This document shows, piece after piece, positions 46,704 to 53,833 of a stretch of 64,000 bases of DNA; position 1 is the stretch's first letter; the number at the start of each line of letters is the position of its first letter. The position numbers were made by a program, and so were the translations under genes. Source of the stretch: Natronobacterium haloterrestre (lineage in GTDB: Archaea > Halobacteriota > Halobacteria > Halobacteriales > Natrialbaceae); the NCBI RefSeq assembly GCF_900112205.1, contig NZ_FOKW01000002.1:186001-250000 (forward strand), written 5' to 3'. The notes beneath the pieces were generated by a model, which saw nothing but the letters and a program-made list of their open reading frames with translations, was not told the DNA's origin and did no database searches.

Positions 46704-46847
46704 TTAGCGGCGAACGTACAGAAGCGTCGCGCCGAGCGCGAGGAACAGCAGTCCCCACCACAGCGAGTCGCCGGGCAACACCTTGAGGACGAGCGTGACG
46801 ATACCGGACGAGATCAGCGACCAGCCGAGCGTTGTCTGGAAGGCCAT
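46704..46847 (-). CDS. Small membrane protein (47 aa)
   Basis: From the ATG at 46847 the frame gives MAFQTTLGWSLISSGIVTLV, then LKVLPGDSLWW and GLLFLALGATLLYVRR, ending in two arginines. Two predicted membrane helices (about 5-24 and 28-45) form a hairpin. The hydrophobic pattern, GC-rich wobble positions and the clean stop support a real gene below usual length cut-offs. It sits upstream of the ABC exporter on the same strand (77 bases from its GTG) and may be co-transcribed. Function unknown. Confidence 0.6.
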   Translation of the reverse strand: MAFQTTLGWSLISSGIVTLVLKVLPGDSLWWGLLFLALGATLLYVRR

Positions 46848-47318
46848 GGCCGGCGTACGACGGCGAGCACAAAAGATGGCGGGCTTGCCGGAGCGGGAGC
46901 TCGACTCGAGCGAATTCACGTAGCGATCGCGCCAAAACGGATACTTGCGTGTGATCGGCGCTGACAACTGTTCGGGTACTCCGTCGGCGAGCGAGCGGTT
47001 CGAAGAACTCGAGCAGAGTGCGGTTCGGAACTCGAAAGGCAGGGACCGCGGAACGCGAACGGGCGAAGCCCGTGAGACGCCGTTCACCGCGAGCGCCCGG
47101 GGTGCTCGCGGGCCGACGGGCGACCGAAAGCGCGGCGCGACGCGCCACCGAATCGCGAACGGCGTTAGCCGTTAGCCGTGAGCACGGGAGCGAGGGGGCT
47201 TTTGATCGAATTTCACCGACCGTCGGCGCGTCAGAGCGCAGGGCGAAATTTCGTTCGGCTCGCGGGTCGCGTACGCTCCCAGCTTGCATTGCGGAGGGCT
47301 TCGCTTCGCTCGGCCTCC
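46848..47318. other. Gene-free region with multiple inverted repeats
   Basis: Some 470 bases without a credible gene. It contains TAGCCGTTAGCCGTGAGC (47166-47183) with a direct CGTTAGC repeat, GGGCGAAGCCC-type palindromes (47060-47073), and a T-run in GGGGGCTTTTGATC (47195-47208). Just after the thermosome stop (read in minus), GGAGGGC/GGCCTCC (47291-47316) could form a terminator-like stem. Frames through the region have irregular composition. It may be a haloarchaeal intergenic repeat or a terminator cluster. Confidence 0.4.
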
Positions 47319-48986
47319 TTACATCATGCCGCCCATGCCGCCGCCCATGCCGCCGCCCATGCCGCCGGCACCGGGGGCGCCACCTTCGTCGTCGCCCTTG
47401 TCGGTCGAGAGGTCGCCGGCGGAGATGATGTCGTCGATCTTGAGGACGAGGTTCGCGGCCTCGGAGGCGGAGCTGACGGCCTGTTCCTTGGCGTGGGCCG
47501 GCTCGACGACGCCGGCCTCGAAGGTGTCCTCGATGTCGCTCGAGAAGACGTTCAGGCCGGCCTTGACGTCGCCGTCCTCGTGGGCGGCGCGGAGGTCGAC
47601 GAGCGTGTCGATGGAGTCGAGGCCGGCGTTCTCGGCGAGCACGCGGGGGACGAGCTCGAGCGAGTCGGCGAAGGCCTCGACGGCCAGCTGCTCGCGGCCG
47701 GAGACGGAGTCGGCGAAGTTACGGAGTCGCGAGGCGAGTTCGACCTCGATCGCGCCGCCGCCCGCGAGGACGCGGCCGTCGGAGACGGTCTGGGCGACGA
47801 CGTCGAGCGCGTCGTTGACGCCGCGCTCGAGTTCGTCGACGACGTGGTCGGTCGAGCCGCGCAGCAGGAGGGTGACGCCGTGGGCGTCCTCGCCTTCGAC
47901 GTAGAACAGCTCGTCTTCCTCGTCGCGGGTCACGTCGCCGTGGCCGAGGTCGTCGGCGTCGGCGCTCTCGAGGTCGGAGACGATCGCCGCGTCGACGACC
48001 TCCTGTAGGAACTCGAGGTCGGACTTCTTGGCGCGGCGGACGGCGAGGATGCCCTCCTTGGCGAGGTAGTGCTGAGCCAGGTCGTCGATACCCTTCTGGC
48101 AGAAGACGACGTCGGCCCCGAGGTCGGCGATGCGATCGACCTTCTCGCGGAGCTGCTGTTCCTCGCGGTCGAGGAACTTCTGGAGCTGGTCGGGGTCCGT
48201 AACGGAGACTTCGGTGTCTACGTCGGTCTCCTCGACCTCGATGGCCTCGTTCAGCAGCAGGACGTCGGCGTCCTCGGCCTCGACGGGCATGTTGTCGTGG
48301 ACGGGGTCCTTGTCGACGATGCCGCCCTCGAGGAGGTCGGATTCGTCGACGCTGCGGCCCGTCTGGGTCTCGATGTTGAGGAACTCGAGGTCGACGACGT
48401 TCTCGCCCTCGTCGTTCTCGACGGTGACCGCGCGGACGGCGTCGACGATCAGCTGCGAGAGGTGCTCTTTGTTGACCTCGGCGCCCTTGCCGGTCATCGA
48501 GGTCTCGGCGGTCTTACGCAGGAGGTTCTCGTCGCTGGTGTCGATGTCGGTGGCGATGTCGTCGATCTCCTCGCGGGCCTGCTCGGAAGCGAGGTGGAAG
48601 CCCTTGATGATCGCCGTCGGGTGGATGTCCTGCTCGAGGAGGTCCTCGGCGTTTTTCAGCAGTTCGCCGGCGATCGCGACGGCCGTCGTGGTGCCGTCAC
48701 CCGCCTCGTCCTCCTGGGTTTCGGCGACCTCGACGATCATCTCGGCCGTCGGGTTGTCGATGTCCATCTCCTCGAGGATGGTCACGCCGTCGTTGGTGAT
48801 GGTCACCGACCCCATCGAGTCGACGAGCATCTTGTCCATCCCTTTCGGACCGAGGGTCGAGCGGACGGCCTCGGCGACCGCTCGCGCCGCCGAGATGTTG
48901 TAGTCCTGCGCGTCCTTGTCCTTGACGCGCTGGGAGTCCTCGCTCATTACGATCATCGGCTGTCCCTGCTGCATTCGCTGGCTCAT
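47319..48986 (-). CDS. ths: Thermosome subunit (group II chaperonin)
   Basis: A 555-residue chaperonin subunit from the ATG at 48986. ATP-site motifs LGPKGMDKMLVD and GDGTTTAVAIAGELL are intact, as is the apical region with QKGIDDLAQHYLAKEGI. The C-terminus is a Gly/Met tail (GGMGGGMGGGMGGMM) that projects into the folding cavity. It forms a hexadecameric ring with itself or other subunits and folds proteins with ATP. Minus-strand TTATTTTTATG (49019-49029) is the box A, about 35 bases from the ATG; heat induction of related genes is known. Confidence 0.96.
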   Translation of the reverse strand: MSQRMQQGQPMIVMSEDSQRVKDKDAQDYNISAARAVAEAVRSTLGPKGMDKMLVDSMGSVTITNDGVTILEEMDIDNPTAEMIVEVAETQEDEAGDGTTTAVAIAGELLKNAEDLLEQDIHPTAIIKGFHLASEQAREEIDDIATDIDTSDENLLRKTAETSMTGKGAEVNKEHLSQLIVDAVRAVTVENDEGENVVDLEFLNIETQTGRSVDESDLLEGGIVDKDPVHDNMPVEAEDADVLLLNEAIEVEETDVDTEVSVTDPDQLQKFLDREEQQLREKVDRIADLGADVVFCQKGIDDLAQHYLAKEGILAVRRAKKSDLEFLQEVVDAAIVSDLESADADDLGHGDVTRDEEDELFYVEGEDAHGVTLLLRGSTDHVVDELERGVNDALDVVAQTVSDGRVLAGGGAIEVELASRLRNFADSVSGREQLAVEAFADSLELVPRVLAENAGLDSIDTLVDLRAAHEDGDVKAGLNVFSSDIEDTFEAGVVEPAHAKEQAVSSASEAANLVLKIDDIISAGDLSTDKGDDEGGAPGAGGMGGGMGGGMGGMM

Positions 48987-49244
48987 AGTCAAGCGAACCA
49001 TTGATTGTGCTTCTACATAAAAATAACGCTACACCGATACCGCATCCCCAGCCGGAAACTGAAGAGTTAGCTGAAAACCACGGTAATGCGGCCGGATGTT
49101 CGGGATTGAATGTGAATCGATACCACCCGATCGAGCGATCGATGCTCGGTTTCGACCCCTATTTTTAAGTAGTTGGGCGAGCGCCGGTCGTGAAACCCCG
49201 CGGGAGAGGACAAGGATTAACCACCCATCCGCGAATCCGTACGC

Positions 49245-50174
49245 ATGATCGCCTCGGATCGACGCGTGCTCGTGACGGGCGGGGCCGGTTTCATCGGCTC
49301 TCACCTCGTCGAGCGACTGCTGGCTGAGGGCAGCGACGTAACGGTCGTCGACGACTGTTCGAACGGCGACGCCGACCGGGTCCCCGACGGAGTCGACTTC
49401 GTCGAGGCCGACCTGACCGAACCCGACGCGCTCGCGGGCCACCTCGAGGGCGTCGACCTCGTCTTCCACCTCGCGGCGTCGAAACACGTCGACACCGACC
49501 GCCCGCACGGACAGTTCGACGACAACACGCGGATGACCCGCAACCTCCTCGAGGCGATGGCCGACGCCGGCGTGACCGACCTCGCCTACACCTCCTCGTC
49601 GACGGTCTACGGCGAGGCCCCGCGGCCGACGCCGGAGGATTACGCCCCCCTCGAGCCGATCAGCGCCTACGGGGCGAGCAAACTCGCCGACGAGGGGCTG
49701 CTCTCCGCGCGGACCCACAGCCACGACCTGACGGTCTGGACCTTCCGGTTCGCGAACGTCGTCGGCCCGCGCCTTCGGGGTGCAGTCATCCCCGATTTCA
49801 TCGAGAAACTCGAGGAGGATCCCGGGACGCTGACCATCCTCGGCGACGGCCGCCAGGAGAAGTCCTACCTCCACGTCGAGGACTGTCTCGACGCGATCCT
49901 CCACGCCATCGAACACGCAGACGACGCGATGAACACGTTCAACCTGGGTACGCGCACGACCACGTCGGTCGACCGGATCGCCGCCATCGTCGCCGACGAG
50001 ATGGACCTCGATCCCGACTTCGAGTACACCGGCGGCGACCGCGGCTGGACCGGCGACGTCCCGAAGATGCGCCTCTCGATCGAGAAGCTCTCGGCACTCG
50101 GCTGGGAGCCGACGCTCTCGAGCGACGAGGCGGTGCGGCGAGCGACCCGCGAGATCCTCGCGGAACTCCGTTGA
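49245..50174 (+). CDS. NAD-dependent nucleotide-sugar epimerase/dehydratase (GalE-like)
   Basis: A 309-residue extended SDR. NAD motif TGGAGFIGSH is at about residues 11-20, the catalytic Ser/Thr in YTSSSTVYGEA, Tyr-x3-Lys in ISAYGASKLADE, and the sugar-nucleotide site in FRFANVVGPR and LGDGRQEKSYLHVEDC. It probably interconverts UDP-sugars such as UDP-glucose and UDP-galactose. It lies 102 bases upstream of the UPF0104 gene and the GT75 gene, so it could supply the nucleotide sugar for this cluster. It has no TTTAGG operator itself. Function in this context is inference. Confidence 0.87.
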   Translation: MIASDRRVLVTGGAGFIGSHLVERLLAEGSDVTVVDDCSNGDADRVPDGVDFVEADLTEPDALAGHLEGVDLVFHLAASKHVDTDRPHGQFDDNTRMTRNLLEAMADAGVTDLAYTSSSTVYGEAPRPTPEDYAPLEPISAYGASKLADEGLLSARTHSHDLTVWTFRFANVVGPRLRGAVIPDFIEKLEEDPGTLTILGDGRQEKSYLHVEDCLDAILHAIEHADDAMNTFNLGTRTTTSVDRIAAIVADEMDLDPDFEYTGGDRGWTGDVPKMRLSIEKLSALGWEPTLSSDEAVRRATREILAELR

Positions 50175-50236
50175 TCGGATCAGTCGGTTGACCGAAAAGT
50201 CGACCGAGACGGACGGACGGCGACGATCGCACGAGT

Positions 50237-50252
50237 TTTAGGTGGGCTTAAA
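50237..50252. promoter_or_regulatory. DtxR/IdeR-like operator 1 (one mismatch), UPF0104 promoter
   Basis: TTTAGG-TGGG-CTTAAA, an inverted repeat with one mismatch (CTTAAA for CCTAAA). It overlaps the predicted box A CTTAAATA and lies 25-40 bases before the ATG at 50277. Binding by an iron-dependent repressor would block the promoter. Confidence 0.65.
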
Positions 50253-50276
50253 TATCTGCGCTCGAGAGGGCGGAGT

Positions 50277-51413
50277 ATGAACGACGGTGGCGAGCGCGAC
50301 GGGTCAGGGGCCGACGAGGACGGATCGACAGGCGGGGGCATCGGTGCCGCCCTGACCCGCCGTCGGCTGACGATCGCCGGCACGATCCTCGTTCTCATCG
50401 GCCTGGCCGTCGCAGTTCGCGAGATCGACCTCGAGACGGTCGTCGCCGAGGTCGCGGGCGCGGACCCGCGGCTGCTCGCCGCCGCGATCGCCGTCTATCT
50501 CGTCTCGTGGCCGGTCCGCGGCCGGCGGTACGGCGACGTCCTCGCGGCGATGGGACGACGGGTCGGGACGCCGTTTCTCACCGCGGCGATCTTCGTGAGC
50601 CAGACCGCTAACCTCGCCGTTCCGGCGCGGGCCGGCGACGCGACGCGCGCGTACGTTGTCGCCCGGAAGGACGTCCCCTACACCGCCGGCTTCGCGTCGC
50701 TGACGGTCGAACGGCTCTTCGACCTGGCGACGATCGCCGCCCTCGCGGGGGTCGCGACCGGCTGGCTGGCGCTGCAGGGCGAGGCCGGGCCGCTCGACCT
50801 GGCGACGACCGGCGGTGCCCGGACCGCGCTCGTCGCCGCCTCGGCGGTCAGCACCGCGACCGTCGGCGTGGGGCTCGCGGTCGTCACCTCCGCCCGATCG
50901 GAGGTCGGGATCGCACCGTGGCTCCGTCGCCGCGTCGAGGGATCGCCGCGCCTCGAGGCGGCCCTCGATGCCCTGCTCGAGTTCGTCGCGGACGTCCAGC
51001 TCGTCGCCCGGAACCCGCGGGCGGCGCTGGCCGTCGGCGCGACCAGCCTGGTCGTGTGGCTGCTCGACGTGGTGACGGCCGTGCTCGTGCTCGCCGCGCT
51101 GGACAGCGGGCTCGCCGTCGGCTCCCTGCTCGCGGTCGGGACGCTCGCGGTCAGCGTCGGCAACCTCGCGAAGGTCCTGCCGCTGTCCCAGGGCGGCGTC
51201 GGGCTCTACGAGGCCGCGTTCACCGCGCTCGTGGTCGCGCTGACGCCGATCGGTGCGGGAACGGCACTCGCCGCGGCGATCGTCGACCACGCGCTGAAAA
51301 ACGCGGTGACGCTGGTCGGCGGCGGCGTCTCGGTCGCCGCGCTCGGACTCTCCCTGTCCGAGGCCGCCGGCGACGCGTCCGGATCGGGGGATTCCGGCAA
51401 CTTTTTAGGTTAG
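50277..51413 (+). CDS. UPF0104 / AglD-like integral membrane protein (possible flippase or lipid-sugar factor)
   Basis: A 378-residue protein with eight or so predicted membrane helices from residue 25 onward. Motifs typical of the LPG-synthase-TM / UPF0104 family: VPARAGDATRAYVVARKDVP, SLTVERLFDLATI, GNLAKVLPLSQGGVGLYEAAFT (core GGVGLYEAAFT). In haloarchaea the domain occurs in AglD, a dolichol-phosphate glycosyltransferase-linked protein. The acidic N-terminus (1-22) is cytoplasmic. The next operator overlaps its last codons. It is the first gene of the putative iron-controlled cluster. Confidence 0.82.
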   Translation: MNDGGERDGSGADEDGSTGGGIGAALTRRRLTIAGTILVLIGLAVAVREIDLETVVAEVAGADPRLLAAAIAVYLVSWPVRGRRYGDVLAAMGRRVGTPFLTAAIFVSQTANLAVPARAGDATRAYVVARKDVPYTAGFASLTVERLFDLATIAALAGVATGWLALQGEAGPLDLATTGGARTALVAASAVSTATVGVGLAVVTSARSEVGIAPWLRRRVEGSPRLEAALDALLEFVADVQLVARNPRAALAVGATSLVVWLLDVVTAVLVLAALDSGLAVGSLLAVGTLAVSVGNLAKVLPLSQGGVGLYEAAFTALVVALTPIGAGTALAAAIVDHALKNAVTLVGGGVSVAALGLSLSEAAGDASGSGDSGNFLG

Positions 51414-51419
51414 CCTAAA
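51404..51419. promoter_or_regulatory. DtxR/IdeR-like operator 2 (perfect), GT75 promoter
   Basis: TTTAGG-TTAG-CCTAAA, a perfect palindrome that extends to 8-base arms (51402-51421) and contains the bacterial DtxR half-site sequence TTAGGTTAGCCTAA. It overlaps the UPF0104 stop codon and ends 13 bases before the ATG at 51433. Confidence 0.8.
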
Positions 51420-51432
51420 AAATGGCGGAGTA

Positions 51433-52653
51433 ATGAGTCAGGACATCTGCGTCGTCGTTCCGACGATCCGCGAGTACGAATGCATGCGCTCGTACTTCGA
51501 GAACGCACGCGAGCACGGCTTCGACCTCTCGAGGCTGCACGTCGTCCTCGTGACCGAGGACTTCTGTGAGACCGACGAGATGGAACGGATGCTCGAGGAG
51601 GAGGACGTCTCGGGCGAGGTCTTCGACGGCTCCCGTCGCGAGGAGTGGTACGCCGAGCACGGCGTCGAGGAGTACGAACACGTCGTCCCGGCGGCGAGCC
51701 ACGCCGAGACGAGCTTCGGGCTGTTGTACATGTGGGCAAACGACGAGTTCGAGTACGGCTTCTTCATCGACGACGACACCCTCCCGAATCCCGAGGAGGA
51801 CTTCTTCGGCACGCACATGGAGAACCTCGCGTTCGAGGGCGAGATCGAGTCGGTCTCCTCGGACGAGAACTGGGTGAACGTCCTCTACCAGAACGCCGAT
51901 GAACACGGCCTCTACCCGCGGGGCTACCCCTACTCGGCGATGGACGAGACCGTCGAGACCGGCACGACCGAAATCGAGGGCGGGCAGGTCGTCGCCTCGC
52001 AGGGCCTGTGGACCAACGTCCCCGACCTGGACGCCGTTCGCATCCTCATGGACGGCGACCTCGAGGGGCAGGCCCAGACGCGCACGACGGCAGACGACTT
52101 CGGCGAGGATTTCGTCGCCGAGCGGGGTAACTACCTCACCGTCTGCTCGATGAACCTCGCCTTCCGCCGCGAGGTGATCCCCGCGTTCTACCAGCTTCCG
52201 ATGGACGACAACGAGTGGAACGTCGGCCGGTTCGACGACATCTGGTCGGGCGTGTTCCTCAAGCGAGCCTGCGACGTCCTCGGCAAGCGCATCTACAACG
52301 GCGCGCCGCTCTGTGAACACAACAAGGCGCCACGCAGCACCTTCGACGACCTCAACAACGAGGTGCCAGGGCTCGAGTTGAACGAGCACCTCTGGCGGAT
52401 CATCGACAGCGTGGAACCGGAGGTTCCACGGGCCGCTCAGCCGGCGGAGCCGTCTGAGGACGATGCGGGCGAAGACGCCGACTCCTACGCCGAGGTCTTC
52501 GAGGCGATGGCCCACGAACTCGCCGACGGCGACTGGGAGGAGTACAACAACGGAGCGTTCTTCAACTACGTCGGGGAACACATGCTCGACTGGCTCGAGT
52601 GCCTCGAGGCGCTCGACCGACCCGTCGCCGTTGCCGGGAATCGACGCCTATAA
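51433..52653 (+). CDS. GT75 / reversibly glycosylated polypeptide-like protein
   Basis: A 406-residue glycosyltransferase-fold protein (RGP family, often annotated alpha-1,4-glucan-protein synthase). Features: CVVVPTIREYECMRSYF at the start, a metal-binding IDDDTLPNPEEDFF motif (residues about 112-125), and TVCSMNLAFRREVIPAFYQLP and GRFDDIWSGVFLKRACD, which match plant UDP-arabinopyranose mutases. Plant RGPs autoglycosylate with UDP-sugars. Their role in haloarchaea is unknown. The C-terminus has an acidic extension after about residue 330. Preceded by a perfect TTTAGG operator. Confidence 0.85.
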   Translation: MSQDICVVVPTIREYECMRSYFENAREHGFDLSRLHVVLVTEDFCETDEMERMLEEEDVSGEVFDGSRREEWYAEHGVEEYEHVVPAASHAETSFGLLYMWANDEFEYGFFIDDDTLPNPEEDFFGTHMENLAFEGEIESVSSDENWVNVLYQNADEHGLYPRGYPYSAMDETVETGTTEIEGGQVVASQGLWTNVPDLDAVRILMDGDLEGQAQTRTTADDFGEDFVAERGNYLTVCSMNLAFRREVIPAFYQLPMDDNEWNVGRFDDIWSGVFLKRACDVLGKRIYNGAPLCEHNKAPRSTFDDLNNEVPGLELNEHLWRIIDSVEPEVPRAAQPAEPSEDDAGEDADSYAEVFEAMAHELADGDWEEYNNGAFFNYVGEHMLDWLECLEALDRPVAVAGNRRL

Positions 52654-52674
52654 GTGTATTTAGGCGAGCCTAAA
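52648..52674 (+). promoter_or_regulatory. fbpA promoter with DtxR/IdeR-like operator 3 (52659-52674)
   Basis: The box A CTATAAGTG (52648-52656) is followed at once by TTTAGG-CGAG-CCTAAA (52659-52674, perfect palindrome), 5 bases before the ATG. The operator covers the expected transcription start, so a bound repressor would occlude initiation. Confidence 0.82.
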
Positions 52675-52678
52675 CCAT

Positions 52679-53800
52679 ATGACTCGAGATCACGACGCGA
52701 CGGGTCGGCGGGCCTTCCTCGCCGGCTCGGCCGCGCTCGGTACGGCAGGCCTGGCCGGGTGTACAGGCCTCATCGGTGGCGAGGACGAGGAGACCGAGTC
52801 GTCGGTCTTCGGCCAGATCGGCTCCGGCCGCGCGGGCCGACCCGAACCCGAAGGGACGAAGATCGAAGACCTGCCCGACCTCGAGGGCGAACTCCACGTC
52901 TACTCCGGTCGCGGCGAGTTCCTCGTCGGCACGCTGCTCGACGACCTCGAGGAGTACTACGAGGACTTCACGATCGAGCCCCGCTACGGCAACTCCTCCG
53001 AACTGGTCAACCAGATCGCCGAAGAGGGCGACGGGACGCCCGCCGACGTCTTCTACACCGTCGACGCGGCCGCGCTCGGCGCGCTGGCCGACGAGGGTCG
53101 GTCCCGGGAACTGTCCGACGACGTCCTCGAGATGGTCCGTGAGGAGTTCCGGACCGACAACTGGATCGGTACGTCCGGGCGCGCTCGAACGGTGCCGTAC
53201 AACACCGACGCCCTCTCCGAAGACGACATGCCCGACGACATCCAGGCGTACACCGACTTCGACGGCGACCTCGGCTGGGCGCCGTCCTACGGCTCCTGCC
53301 AGGGGTTCGTCACCGCGATGCGGCTGCTCGAGGGCGAGGAGACTACCCGCGAGTGGCTCGAGGGAGTCACCGAGTCGGGCATCACCGACTACAACGACGA
53401 GTTCGCGGTCTGTCAGGCGATCGCCGACGGCGAGATCGACGCCGGCTTCACGAACCACTACTACATCCAGCGCGTTCTCGACGGCTCGCCGGACGCCCCC
53501 ATCGCCACCTCGTTCACGGAGGGTGACGCCGGCGCTGTCTTCGACGTCGCCGGCGCGGCCGTCACCGACGCCGCGGACGATCCCGAACTCGCCGAGAACT
53601 TCATTCGCCACCTCCTCTCGGCCCAGGCCCAGGAGTACTTCGCCACCGAGACCTTCGAGTACCCGCTGATCCCCGACGTCGAACCGGTGGGCGAACTGCC
53701 GACGATCGACGAACTCGACGTCCCGGACCTCGACCTCTCGCGGCTGTCGGAACTCGAGCCGACGATCGACCTCATGCGAGAGGTCGGTATCGACACCTGA
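52679..53800 (+). CDS. Ferric-iron ABC transporter substrate-binding lipoprotein (FbpA-like)
   Basis: A 373-residue protein. A twin-arginine motif (GRRAFLAG) and the lipobox LAGC (Cys at residue 27) give a Tat-exported lipoprotein. The mature protein is a type II periplasmic-binding fold with the class 1 features HVYSGRGEFLV, ADVFYTVDAAALGALA, TSGRARTVPYNT and the family's Tyr-Tyr-containing HYYIQRVL that can bind iron. It captures Fe3+ or a ferric chelate outside the cell. It has a perfect TTTAGG operator. The FbpB-like permease lies 5.6 kb downstream. No ATPase subunit is encoded in the window. Confidence 0.87.
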   Translation: MTRDHDATGRRAFLAGSAALGTAGLAGCTGLIGGEDEETESSVFGQIGSGRAGRPEPEGTKIEDLPDLEGELHVYSGRGEFLVGTLLDDLEEYYEDFTIEPRYGNSSELVNQIAEEGDGTPADVFYTVDAAALGALADEGRSRELSDDVLEMVREEFRTDNWIGTSGRARTVPYNTDALSEDDMPDDIQAYTDFDGDLGWAPSYGSCQGFVTAMRLLEGEETTREWLEGVTESGITDYNDEFAVCQAIADGEIDAGFTNHYYIQRVLDGSPDAPIATSFTEGDAGAVFDVAGAAVTDAADDPELAENFIRHLLSAQAQEYFATETFEYPLIPDVEPVGELPTIDELDVPDLDLSRLSELEPTIDLMREVGIDT

Positions 53801-53833
53801 TCGACGCCTGACTGCCGATCCCCTTCTCCCGTA

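Noticed and set aside
47178-48008. Plus-strand frames opposite the thermosome 3' end
   Set aside because: Antisense to a well conserved chaperonin and low in complexity.
49140-49244. A sixth iron operator before the GalE-like gene
   Set aside because: The region has TTTTTAAG but no TTTAGG-N4-CCTAAA palindrome, so the gene is left outside the proposed regulon.
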